A DNA stretch of 64,000 nt from Arthrobacter sp. NicSoilB8 (lineage in GTDB: Bacteria; Actinomycetota; Actinomycetes; Actinomycetales; Micrococcaceae). Of the stretch, positions 1-9,900 are shown in pieces; position 1 is the stretch's first letter; each line of letters opens with the position of its first letter. The stretch is taken from assembly GCF_019977355.1 (NCBI RefSeq), contig NZ_AP024655.1:1116001-1180000 (forward strand), given 5' to 3'. The notes beneath the pieces were generated by a model. The model was not told the origin of the DNA, did no database searches, and was given only the letters and a program-made list of their open reading frames with translations. A program made the translations under genes and the position numbers.

Positions 1-192
1 GACCGAGTCTGCAGCCACCCTGAAAAGGGACTGCCACGGATTAGTGACGTCCGGCTTCAAGACGTCGCGACCGTGACGGCACGCCACATAAGAGCTCGTG
101 AGCACGCCTCGATGCGGATGCACGACACCGGCTGTGCGCTTGTTCTCCAGGACGTATGGTCTCTCCGGCGGTGACGGCTTTGCTATGCGTAC

Positions 193-303
193 ACGGTCCG
201 TGGTCGCCCCCGACTTCTTGTCCATGGGGACGTGTTCAGGGTCGACTCCTGCGGCACGCAGTGCGTCCAGCTGGCGGGCGAGGTCCTGTGTGGCGGTCCA
301 GAC
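193..303 (-). pseudogene. Serine recombinase (resolvase/invertase) fragment
   Basis: The minus strand encodes a short stretch reading ATQDLARQLDALRAAGVDPE and, after a few residues, DKKSGATTDR. This is the characteristic N-terminal segment of small serine recombinases. There is no start methionine, the first residues with the catalytic serine (normally in YxRVS) are missing, and the frame after ATTDR does not continue as a recombinase. It is therefore a relic of a resolvase, not a working gene. It lies downstream of the defence cluster and next to inverted repeats (321-395), consistent with old transposon or integron-like activity at this end of the island. The family assignment is firm; the history is inferred. 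Confidence 0.7.
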
Positions 304-320
304 CGGCGCGCGTATCCATT

Positions 321-395
321 GTCCGTTCCCGAACCGTACGAAAATTGTCTTCGTACGCCCCGAATACGGCGGGACTTTTGGCATAGGGAACGGAC
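321..395. repeat. Nested inverted repeats beside the recombinase relic
   Basis: A perfect 10-base inverted repeat (GTCCGTTCCC at 321-330 and GGGAACGGAC at 386-395) encloses a second dyad with 8-base arms (CGTACGAA at 335-342 and TTCGTACG at 350-357). The position immediately upstream of the recombinase relic suits a resolution or inversion site, but it could also be a transcription terminator. No protein-coding frame explains it. Confidence 0.45.
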
Positions 396-570
396 GCCAT
401 GACTTCACGGACTTACGGGGTTTGTTACGACGGCGGAAAGTAGCGGGGACGGTCTTCGGTTTCCGAAGAAACGGGACATTGGTCGACACGCTAGGGGGTC
501 AAGGGGCGGTTGAATGCAGAATTTGTCCTTTCCGGGAGGGAAACTGGCCGGTCACAATCGCAGCTCTCCT

Positions 571-604
571 GGCCAATAGCCCAAAGCGCTTGGGACTATT
601 GGCC
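571..604 (-). terminator. Hairpin after the DUF499 gene
   Basis: A near-perfect stem (GGCCAATAGCCCAA paired with TTGGGACTATTGGCC, one bulged base) with a four-base loop lies 15 bases past the DUF499 stop codon. There is no long U-run, so termination strength is uncertain. It marks the probable end of the three-gene defence operon. Confidence 0.6.
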
Positions 605-618
605 GGTTGCGACGGCGC

Positions 619-3600
619 TCAGGCCTCCTCGAAGCCCTGCTGGTCGAACCTGAGCTGCGTCGCGTTCTCGCGTACTGTGCGCACTTGTTGCTCTGAGAAG
701 CCCGCGGGGGCCATAGCGGTGATTTCGATGCGTACCTCTAGTTGGACTCCCTCAACCGCATCAAGGTGCGCTAGCACCTCCTGCTGCACCTTCGAAAAGT
801 CAGCTGCATACTTCTCAGAGTTTAGGGTCTTTACACCGAAGAATCGTCGTTGTGTCGGCTTTGTCGGGGGCGGCGTCATGGTAGCGCCTCCGGTCCCAGG
901 AGGGGCGGTCGTCGAGCCACCATTGGTCTGGTTTGGGACAGGCGTTTGGCTCTTGCCGATCCCATCGGCGGTTCCGTCGATACATTCACCGGCGCTTTGG
1001 GATTCTTTGGCTCGCTGCTGAGCGGCATGCTCGGGTTTTACGAGAAGAGTGTCGTCGGTAAGATACACCTTCTCGGGCTTCTCCTGCGGTAGCCAGAGGG
1101 CGATGTATCTCTCGGTGGCGTCGTCAAACGCGTCGGCGAGAGCGAAGGCGTCGTTCTGCCAGAGCAGCACATCGGCTGCGCCCAAGACGGCCTTCTCTAG
1201 GACGGAGCGGTCCTTCAGGCGTTTGAGGTAGGGGTGCTGAGCGAACCAGTTCCACAAATCGCCGAAACGAACGTGACCACTTGCCCATGCGCTCGAAAGT
1301 GGACCATCGAGGGCCATCCGAACCAGCTGGGTACCCAGAATTTCGGTGACCTTACCACCTGTCTTTAGGGTCGAGGTAACTCGTTCTGCAAGCGTGCCGC
1401 CCATGTCGCCGATGCGAACGAAATCTATCCGTGGCGCTTCGCCAGGGACTGCGTTGGGCACCAAAGCGGCAGTGTATGTCGCCCGCAGACGAACGTCGAC
1501 GGCGTCGTTGAGCTGATTAGCACGAGTTACGGCCTGATTGCGCTGCTGTGGGCTTAGCTCGAGCTGATCGGCCTCACTGGCGATTGACTTCCATGCCTTG
1601 TACTCCCTGACCACACCCTCGAGTTCGGGATACCGGCCGCGGTCGGGTGCCACCAGGATTATCATGTTTCGCCGCTGTCGCTGAGATGATCCGACTTGGG
1701 TCAGCAATTGCTCGGCGAATTGTCCAGCAGCCGATGCCTCTTTGGTCCACTGGAATCGTGGATGCAACAGGACGAGTCGGAGGGCGTCGGAGTCGGGAAC
1801 GTCGCCGGTATCGGTGGGCGCGGCGTGGATACCAGCAAAGGCACCCTTGTTCTTCCGCGACTCGGCGACGAGCCGGTCTGCGATCTCGGCGTGCACGTCG
1901 GCTTCGCGGTAACCTTGCGATCGGTCGGTCGCCACGCGAGAAACTGAGGCGGCCACGTCGTACCAGTACCGGTCGCCGTCCTCGTAGAAGTATGTCGCTC
2001 GCTGTCCCAGGAGTTCGCGGGCGTCGCCCATGTGACTCATAACGTCACCAGGCACGGCAGCGCCGAGACGCAGGTGCTGAGCGTCGACTCCGCGATGGGC
2101 AGCGCGGAGAGTCGGCACCGTTGCAATGAATACTGTCCGCGCGATGCGGCGGGTGAGCGCGCGGGCTCCGAAAGAAGGGCGCTCCTTATCGATAAACACA
2201 GGCGTCGACCCTTCCCCGTCCACATCCTTGTCCACGATAGGTTTCCAGTTGTCATCTAGGTACTTGGTGATCTCGCTGAACACCTGCGTGTCATTTACTG
2301 GCACTGATCCTGGCGCGATCAGCGGGGCGGTGTCGCCGACGTTCCACAGAGCATTGATCACGACGCTCATCAATCGTAGGACACCACGTGTGCGCTGGAA
2401 CTTCGGAAGCGCCGACCAGTCCTCATAGAGTCTGTCGAAAAGCTCCGGGTGGATTGGGTAAGCGGCCCTGAATCGTGCCTCATATTCTCCGGAGGTGGTC
2501 TCTCGCGGGAAGAAGCCAGTATTTTCCTGGTAATACTTCACGTACTGCTTAGCCACAGCCGCTATGTCGGCCAGGGCCGCGGCATCGGGCTCTTGGAAGA
2601 GGCGTCGGCGGACGATCTCGAACGACTCGATGTTGTTCGCTGGCCGCCAGTCGTCACCGTTGCGGCCGATGACCTGCTGCAGAGTTTCCAGAGCCACGTG
2701 CCCGTTGGGTCCGCCGACCTCAAGGGCCGAGCCGCCTCCGCCGTCGTCTAGGCTGTCAGACGCCGGGACGGAGACGACAAGCATGACACCGGGGGTGGTC
2801 TTGGCCATTTCGGTCAGATGCTGGGCAAATGTGTGCTGGACTGAGAACGATCCGCCAGGCAGATCGTCACGTCCGACGAGTTGGCGGGCGTAGGCGACCC
2901 ACTCGTCGATCAAAATCAAGACCTTCGTTCCGGAGGTGACGGCATCGCGAATGATTGAGTCCAAGGCTTCCCCCGGGTCGGCCGCGTTTGCGTCAGCGTT
3001 GGCTACCCGCTCGAAAGCGGAGCGGCCACCGAGCTGCCATGCGAGCTCGCCCCACAGCGTGCGCACCTGTGTCCCGTCATCCTTGACGCTGGGCTGGCCT
3101 GGAGAGAACCTCGTGCCTACAAGCGTTATCCGCTTCACATCTAGTGAAGCGAGTGGGTCGCCGCCGTTACTTCCGAGGGTGGAGTAGACCAGATCTTGAA
3201 CGCCTTGGGGGAGCGAGGTGGTTTCGACGCCGGAGAATAGGTGATACAGCGCGAGCATCGAGTGCGTCTTGCCCCCGCCGAACTGTGTTTGCAGGTTCAC
3301 AACTGGGCTGGCACTGGCGTCACCCGACAGCCGGCGCAGGGCACGTTCGAGCAGATCCTCCAGACCTGACGTTAAGTACGTGCGGGCGAAGAACTCGCAG
3401 GGGTTGGTGTATTCGGGTGAGGTGCTCAGGTCATTGGCGACGGCATACAGGTCTGCAGCAAACTCCGCGGCACTGAACTGCCCCTTCATCACGTCGGGGT
3501 GTGGAGTGATGACTTCCCGCCAAGGCTTTATCGCCGTCCCAGCCACTGCACCTGGGACATTCACGGTGTTTGTGGCCCTCAGGACGCGATTGCGGGTCTG

Positions 3601-4038
3601 CTTCTCAAATACGTCGCGCTGATGTTCGTAGTGCAGCTCGCCTGCCTTCTTGGCCTGCTCGGCAGCACCCACTGCCTCGAGTAGGCGCTCGATGGTATCG
3701 AGCGTTCGACCGGTGTCGTCACTATCGAACTTTTCGCCGTGGGCCCAGTCGTTCCCTGCCTTCCGGAGCTCCGTCGCGAATGCGCTCTCCACACGGTTGA
3801 GGTCATTGGCGAAGACGCGCCAATCTTCAGTAATAACTCGCAGAAGGAAACGTGGGTCGTCGAGCGAGTGCGTTGGGATCTTGCCATACTTCTGTGCGTC
3901 CCGCGCAGCAATTACATCGACCCAGGCCTTGTGGGTTGACGGCATGGACTTCTGCATACGCTCGTCGACCCAGCCGCGGAGGCCGTCGGCGAGCAAGGCG
4001 AAACCACGACCCACCTTCTCATTATTAGTCAGTGCCAT
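619..4038 (-). CDS. DUF499 AAA+ ATPase with N-terminal Swt1-like HEPN domain
   Basis: This 1139-residue protein has an N-terminal helical domain (about 1-125) resembling Swt1-type HEPN, then a DUF499 P-loop ATPase core. The Walker A is QFGGGKTH at about 252-259, and a Walker B-like ILIDEWVAY follows some 120 residues later. A proline-rich linker and a small C-terminal domain end the protein. In the HEPN domain the usual RNxxAH reads GNDWAH (95-100), so the catalytic arginine seems lost. The start at 4038 is chosen because the upstream methylase stops at 4040 (TGAGATG), giving translational coupling and a GA-rich ribosome site; the open frame reaches further up but only inside the methylase gene. 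DUF499 ATPases recur beside DUF1156 methylases in defence islands, so I infer a nucleic-acid-sensing or motor role. Confidence 0.88.
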   Translation of the reverse strand: MALTNNEKVGRGFALLADGLRGWVDERMQKSMPSTHKAWVDVIAARDAQKYGKIPTHSLDDPRFLLRVITEDWRVFANDLNRVESAFATELRKAGNDWAHGEKFDSDDTGRTLDTIERLLEAVGAAEQAKKAGELHYEHQRDVFEKQTRNRVLRATNTVNVPGAVAGTAIKPWREVITPHPDVMKGQFSAAEFAADLYAVANDLSTSPEYTNPCEFFARTYLTSGLEDLLERALRRLSGDASASPVVNLQTQFGGGKTHSMLALYHLFSGVETTSLPQGVQDLVYSTLGSNGGDPLASLDVKRITLVGTRFSPGQPSVKDDGTQVRTLWGELAWQLGGRSAFERVANADANAADPGEALDSIIRDAVTSGTKVLILIDEWVAYARQLVGRDDLPGGSFSVQHTFAQHLTEMAKTTPGVMLVVSVPASDSLDDGGGGSALEVGGPNGHVALETLQQVIGRNGDDWRPANNIESFEIVRRRLFQEPDAAALADIAAVAKQYVKYYQENTGFFPRETTSGEYEARFRAAYPIHPELFDRLYEDWSALPKFQRTRGVLRLMSVVINALWNVGDTAPLIAPGSVPVNDTQVFSEITKYLDDNWKPIVDKDVDGEGSTPVFIDKERPSFGARALTRRIARTVFIATVPTLRAAHRGVDAQHLRLGAAVPGDVMSHMGDARELLGQRATYFYEDGDRYWYDVAASVSRVATDRSQGYREADVHAEIADRLVAESRKNKGAFAGIHAAPTDTGDVPDSDALRLVLLHPRFQWTKEASAAGQFAEQLLTQVGSSQRQRRNMIILVAPDRGRYPELEGVVREYKAWKSIASEADQLELSPQQRNQAVTRANQLNDAVDVRLRATYTAALVPNAVPGEAPRIDFVRIGDMGGTLAERVTSTLKTGGKVTEILGTQLVRMALDGPLSSAWASGHVRFGDLWNWFAQHPYLKRLKDRSVLEKAVLGAADVLLWQNDAFALADAFDDATERYIALWLPQEKPEKVYLTDDTLLVKPEHAAQQRAKESQSAGECIDGTADGIGKSQTPVPNQTNGGSTTAPPGTGGATMTPPPTKPTQRRFFGVKTLNSEKYAADFSKVQQEVLAHLDAVEGVQLEVRIEITAMAPAGFSEQQVRTVRENATQLRFDQQGFEEA

Positions 4039-4039
4039 C

Positions 4040-6862
4040 TCAGTCCTCGTCCTCATCGAAGTTGAAGGTGTCTTGGATTGCTGGCGGCCGGATGCTCCTG
4101 GCTGTCTGTGAAACATCCGCCCATGCGCCGCCGAGGCCATTGAATAGGCTTGCTGTACCAGCGTCTTTCGACTCCATTAGCTCGTACAGGCGGGTGGCCA
4201 ATCGGTTCACTGCGTCGATGTTGACCTTCGGTCCAGCGCTGGCCATAAGTCGGGCTGCCGCCTCGCGGCCCTCCGCCGCGTAGACTCGGGCGAGGTGACA
4301 GGTGACTTCCCATAGGGAAAGTCTGTCGTCAGTTGCAGGGTTCCATTTCGCATCGAGGTCCTGCGGTTTGACGAGCGAAACCTTGCCGCCTCCCGACAAG
4401 ATCACACCACCGCGCGCAATGCCAGCGACGGAAAGGCCGAGAGGGACTGATAGTGACTCGGCATCGCCGTATGGACGGGTTGACCATCCGTACGATTTGA
4501 ACCAGTCGAGGCAGAAGCGAGTGTCAGGATCGAGGTCCGTGTCTTGCTCGCTCTCGATTGCGTCAAACGTCTGGTTGATCAACGCCAGCGCCGTCTTGAC
4601 CGATACGTGCGTGCCATCGTCCTCGAGTACTCGGCTGTACCGTGAGAAGACAGCCATCCCTGGACCGAGCACGGTTTGACGGAGGTCTGCCGGTGCAATT
4701 GACCCCTGGCGGATCTCGGGCAAAGCGTGTTCGAGCTCCCGATGCAGCGCGGCGAGAAAACCTGACCGATCAGTTGCTGGGGCGCTGATTTCCCGAGGCC
4801 GCAGGGCAAGGACGATTGATGAAGCTAGAGCGTTGGCGCTTTGTCCTCGCATGCGCGACTCCATTTCGGAGCGCACGGGCCATGTTGCGGTAATGGTCCA
4901 GCCCTGCCGCACTAGTCCTTCAAGGAAGGTAGACCAACCGGTACTTGCCACTCCTTCCTTCTCAAGCTCGGCTTGCTTGAAAGCATAGAAGACGGTTATC
5001 GGGTAGTCGGCCGACGCAGAAGCCCGTGCATGGCCAAAGACTCTTTGAAATCCTTCTTCAAAGAACCGCTCAGCGTTTTCGCCTCCTCCGTGCCGGAAGG
5101 GCTCGGCCACCAATTCTTCAGCCTTGGGAACGAGCATGGTGGAAAACAACGAGGGATGGACATCGCGGAGAGTCTTTCTGAGCCAGATGTAAAAAAGATC
5201 CGAAAGATCCGCGTATCCGATGTTGTCGTAGTACGGCGGATCAGTAGCGATGACGAGGTTGTCGTAGCTTCGCTGAGCTGCATCTGCTTGGGTGACTGTG
5301 GCGGGGCCAGAAGCGCGGCTCAATTCCAGGGCTCGCGCAACGGCTTTAATCGCTGCGTCAAACGAACCGCTGCTTGATGCCAGGGTGTTTGCCTCGGAAA
5401 AGTCCCAAGTCCAGGTAACGGACTGGCGGCCATAACTCTGCTGAGATACTTGCCCGTTGCTCTCCCATCGGCAGAGAGAATTGGACCAATCAGCGAGTCT
5501 AGACAGGGCCAGGCCCAGATAGGTAGCAACGACGTCGGCGTAGGCCTCGGCCCCCGAACCACCGTCCGAAAGTCGCTCGCCGGCGTCGAGATCTGCAGCA
5601 AGGGCGTCTTTGACGACCTGCGAACGTATCTCCCTTACCAAGTCGCTGAGGGTCGTGAGTGCTAGCAACTGCCGATCAGTGAAAATGTCCGTCCACTCGG
5701 ACATTCCGTAACCCTGAACGCGGAATCCGAGAGCCGCGGTTGGAAGGTCCCCGGCTGGGCCGTCGGTCGGCCGCGGCACATTCGAATGCTCTGTGTGTTC
5801 CAAGGTAGGTGGTAAATAGATGCGCTTGCGATTTCCTTGCGCGACCACGGCCATGAGTTGTGTGCCAAGGCGCTTGGCCTTGCCCTCTGAACGAATGTGC
5901 TTGAGTTCAACGGCCGTCCCGCAGGCTATGCAGGTGGCACCGGATTGGCCAACTGTGCCTTCTGTGACCCGTGGTGGGGCCGACTTAGGGTCGTGGCCAA
6001 TGCTAAAGGTGACCCGTCTGCCACCGGGCGCACTGGGGTCATCAATGATGGCCGGAATGACGAAGGCTTCCTTGCCCTTCTTCTTGCTCAGCCACCATGT
6101 ACTGGTGAGTGGCATCTGTATTCCGCACGCTGGATTCCAGCATGTAACGAGCCGAACCCAAATCCAGGCAATTGCTGTTGCCGTTTCGCCTGACGGCAAC
6201 TTAGCGGGCGGGTACAGATGCCCGATGCGCTGCGTCGCTCGATCGCGAAGCAGCGCGCCATAGCGGCGCACATCCTCAGCGAGTCCCAGGGCCCGCGGCC
6301 AGCCGCCGAGCGTCGACTCGGCGGCGCCCGGGAAAACCGGCGACGATCCTGAGAAAATTGGTGGTAGTTCGATTAGCGCCTTGTTGATCAGCACAGGGAC
6401 CGGGTTAAGATCGCTGGCGTGGGCATGTAGCCCAAGTCGTTGGGCCTCCAACGGAATCGCGCCACCGCCGGCAAACGGATCCAAGATAGCTGGCGGAGCG
6501 CCGCCAGTCCATCGGCGTATCTCCAAGCGGGCCTCATCGAGGATTGCCTCGTCATACGTGGAATCCCACTGTACAAGGCGAACTAGGAGCTTATGGAGTC
6601 GGCGACGCTCGACCGCGATCTCTTCATCCGTACTAAACAGCTCGGGATGAGAGGAGGGGTCGTCCACGAGTTGTGCGAAAAGGACGGCCCGGGCGGCGGT
6701 TATGGGTCGTCGCGCCCACCAATGGTGGATCTGCTGGGGCTTGCCTACCTTCCTGTCTTTTTCCGCCTTGAGCGCTTCGTTCACCTTCTCCAGCGGCATC
6801 GAAACCTCAATGAGCTTGCGGATGGGTGCTTTGTTTGCGGACGCGGGCAGGGAGAAGTTCAC
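4040..6862 (-). CDS. DUF1156 zinc-ribbon N6-adenine DNA methyltransferase
   Basis: The 940-residue protein begins with the DUF1156 signature (KLIEVSMPLEKVNEA, then HHWWARRPITAARAVLFAQL). The SAM-binding motif DPFAGGG is at 128-134 and the catalytic DPPYYDNIGY motif lies in the second half. Two CxxC-type pairs (around CWNPACG and CIACG) form the zinc ribbon. It probably methylates adenine in host DNA so that partner proteins can tell self from phage DNA. The start is GTG at 6862, supported by the conserved KLIEV segment near the N terminus. It is second in a helicase-methylase-ATPase operon, 90 bases after the helicase stop and one base before the DUF499 start. The target sequence cannot be read from the protein. 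Confidence 0.9.
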   Translation of the reverse strand: MNFSLPASANKAPIRKLIEVSMPLEKVNEALKAEKDRKVGKPQQIHHWWARRPITAARAVLFAQLVDDPSSHPELFSTDEEIAVERRRLHKLLVRLVQWDSTYDEAILDEARLEIRRWTGGAPPAILDPFAGGGAIPLEAQRLGLHAHASDLNPVPVLINKALIELPPIFSGSSPVFPGAAESTLGGWPRALGLAEDVRRYGALLRDRATQRIGHLYPPAKLPSGETATAIAWIWVRLVTCWNPACGIQMPLTSTWWLSKKKGKEAFVIPAIIDDPSAPGGRRVTFSIGHDPKSAPPRVTEGTVGQSGATCIACGTAVELKHIRSEGKAKRLGTQLMAVVAQGNRKRIYLPPTLEHTEHSNVPRPTDGPAGDLPTAALGFRVQGYGMSEWTDIFTDRQLLALTTLSDLVREIRSQVVKDALAADLDAGERLSDGGSGAEAYADVVATYLGLALSRLADWSNSLCRWESNGQVSQQSYGRQSVTWTWDFSEANTLASSSGSFDAAIKAVARALELSRASGPATVTQADAAQRSYDNLVIATDPPYYDNIGYADLSDLFYIWLRKTLRDVHPSLFSTMLVPKAEELVAEPFRHGGGENAERFFEEGFQRVFGHARASASADYPITVFYAFKQAELEKEGVASTGWSTFLEGLVRQGWTITATWPVRSEMESRMRGQSANALASSIVLALRPREISAPATDRSGFLAALHRELEHALPEIRQGSIAPADLRQTVLGPGMAVFSRYSRVLEDDGTHVSVKTALALINQTFDAIESEQDTDLDPDTRFCLDWFKSYGWSTRPYGDAESLSVPLGLSVAGIARGGVILSGGGKVSLVKPQDLDAKWNPATDDRLSLWEVTCHLARVYAAEGREAAARLMASAGPKVNIDAVNRLATRLYELMESKDAGTASLFNGLGGAWADVSQTARSIRPPAIQDTFNFDEDED

Positions 6863-6952
6863 CTGTCAAATATATGGGTAGTTGTTGATAACGACCGCAT
6901 AGAAGCGCGCAGCGTCGGAAAACCGGTCGGATCCTCGGCGAGAGGAGGCGCG

Positions 6953-9900
6953 CTAGTGCGGTGCCACCCCGCGATCCCATTCTCTCTTCCAAGGCCGCCG
7001 TAGATCGTTTGTGTATTCGTCGAGAATGAGGTCGCGGAACGGGTCAACTACGTAACGGATCTCGTCGGCAGAACCGTCGAGACTGCTGGTATCGACTGCC
7101 ACCAGTGCAAGCCGGTACTGGGGATGTGTGTTCTTGCCCGTGATCACCTCACTGAAAGTGACGGTAAAATCCTCTGCGCCCAGCACACGGCCCTTGACTT
7201 CGATGAAGATCGTCGAGCCCTCGGGAGTTATGGATTTAATGTCGAATCCCTTGTTGTTGTGGGCCATCTCGATGGGGAGACGGCCAAGGCTTCGCTCGGC
7301 AGCGAGGACAGCGTCGACGGCTCGACGCTCGGTGAGTGAGGTGTCGAGCGCTCTACCCAAGGCCTCATCGGTTTGCGCCGCCCCTTCATTCGGCCCAGGC
7401 GGCGAAAGCTCAATGGTGCTGAGGGGAAGGACAAGTGCCGCGCTCACAACCCTGGGCGGGCGGACCAGCACTTGCTCCTCAAGGTTCAATTCTGCGAGAC
7501 GGCGATCGAGGCGCACCTCAAGTTCCTGCGCCCGTTGTCGGGCCGTGGCCGGGGAGAGACGGATCCGCCTCCCGGCGGCCTGTTCTTCGGACAGCCGGGA
7601 GGCTTCTGCGTACCAGTGGTTCATCTGGGCTAGTAGTCGCTGTCGAACGAGCCTGCGAGTGCGTTCGATGGACGGTTGGACTCGAGCGGTGACCTCCGCC
7701 CGATGACTGGGCAGACCCTCGCTAATGGCCCACCGCTGTGCGAGCTCTTCGGCTCCGTGGCTGGACCATTGTTGGGACAGGATCGACTCACGGTAGGAAC
7801 GGATCGACACCGCTGCAGCTGTGCCGTTCTCCACAATTTGCATGTCCAGGTAAGGCGCGGTGCTGGCGGGGCCCGTGCTACCGTCCGGCAGCACTTCTAC
7901 GTAGTCAAAGCGGCGGCTCACAGGGCTGCCATTGCCATCGACGAGCTCTTCAAGCAGTTGAACTACGAGTCGCGGACTGGAAGGGGCATTGGATGCGTCG
8001 ATCAAAGTGGCGCCGCAGACCAAGGCATTGCCGAACCTTTCCAAAACGGCTTCCACAAGAGCGTCCATGAGGGGGTGACCAGGGGCGACCAGTTCAGCGG
8101 TTGGTCGCTCTGTGACCTCGATTGCGTCGGGCTCAAAGGTGATCCGCGAGTAGCGCGGCGCGACGGGTCGTGTGCTCGTGCGCAAGAATGCTGGGACGTG
8201 GGTGATCTCGTACCGATCCCGTTCACGTGCGGAGACACGCCCCCCGAATGCGCGCAAGGCTTCGAGGACGAAGACCTGAACGAAGTGTGGCTGAAGGCGG
8301 CGGGCGCGAGCTTCGTCCATCTGCTTGCGAAGGTTCGCTAGCTCCTCGAGGCTGATCTCGGGAGTTGCCAGAGCTCGCTCGCGCATGAGGTCTTCCAGAC
8401 CATCTGCCACCGACGAATCGATGACAAGGTCAAGCCGAGCGCGTACTTCCGGACGCTCCCCGTAACGAATCGCCTGGACGAGCAGCTCCCGCAGTGGCGT
8501 ATCGGCGAAGGCGTTCTCACCAAGGACGTCGAAGACTTTGCCACCGTAAGCTCGGCGCTGCTCTTCGATCTTGTCCAGAAGACGCCGGAACACTTGGCCT
8601 TCGCGCGTCTGGGCAGCCACAAGATTCCACAAACGGCAGACTTCCCTCTGCCCAATGCGGTGGATGCGTCCGAAACGTTGTTCGATCCGGTTTGGATTCC
8701 ACGGCAGGTCGTAGTTCACCATAAGGTGTGCTGCCTGTAGGTTCAGTCCCTCTCCGGCAGCATCCGTAGCAACAAGAATGTGGCATCGTGGATCGTTGGA
8801 GAACCGCGCGCGGATGTTCCTGCGTTCTGCATGAGGGGTCGCCCCCTCGATGACGACAACAGCGTCATCGTCGCCGAGCAGCGTGCGTACGCGGTCACGC
8901 AGGTAGACGAGCGTATCCCGGTGTTCAGTGAAAACGATCAGTTTGTGGGGAATTCCAATGCTGCTCCTGAACCCGTCGTCGCGGGCTTCAAGCACGAGTG
9001 TACGCAGCTCAGTCCACTTGCGATCCTCTCCCGACGTGCGGACCTCCTCGGCAATCTCTTCGAGCCTGGCGAGCGAATTGAGCTCCGCATCGAGCTCTGA
9101 GGCCGTGCGTGCCGCAGTCGCGGCGTCGAGGACTTCTTCTTCGATGTGCTCCAGTTCTTCAGGCGAGAAGTCTTCGTCGGGAACAAACTCGTCATCCGCG
9201 AGAGCCCTCTCGACCGAGAACTCAGGGAAGAAGGGAACGTTCAGAATTCGATCACGATGTGAGCGCAGCCGCGCTGACCTGCGGCGGATGCTTTGGTAGA
9301 TCGCCTCAGGGCTGGAGGCAAGGCGACGCTGGAGGACGGTCAGAGCGAAGCCAACGGTGCGGCGGCGGCCGGTGCCTTCATCCAGTCCGTCGGCACGGTT
9401 CATCTCCGTGCGGACGTACTCGGAGACCTCATCGTACAGTTTGAGTTCAAGGGGGGAGAGCGTGTATTCGACCGTCTCGGCGAATCGTTCGGGAAACAAG
9501 GGCTTCCCTTCGAAGGTGAGCAGGTCCTCCTTGATCATGCGGCGCATCAAACCAGAGGTGTCTGTTGAATGCACGCCCGGACGGTACTGGCCGGCAAATC
9601 GGTCAGGGTCCAGGAGGGCTAGGAATGCCTGGAAGTTTGCCTCGTTGCCCGCGTGCGGAGTCGCTGTCATGAGCAAGAGGTGCCGCGTCACCTTCCCGAG
9701 AGCCTCTCCTAGTTCGTAACGACGGGTGCGCGTCAGCTCGTTTCCGTACCAGCGGGCAGCCATACGGTGAGCTTCATCAACGATCACCAGGTCCCATTCG
9801 GACCTTCCCAAGGCTTCGAGCCACTCCTCGTCGCGGGCAAGCTGGTCCATGCGTGCGATCAGTAAGGGGTTTTTACGGAATGGATCGCCTTCAAGGTCCG

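Noticed and set aside
98..1021. Plus-strand open frame of 307 codons at the left end
   Set aside because: Most of it is antisense to the DUF499 gene and the recombinase relic; Ser/Arg/Cys-rich composition is not protein-like.
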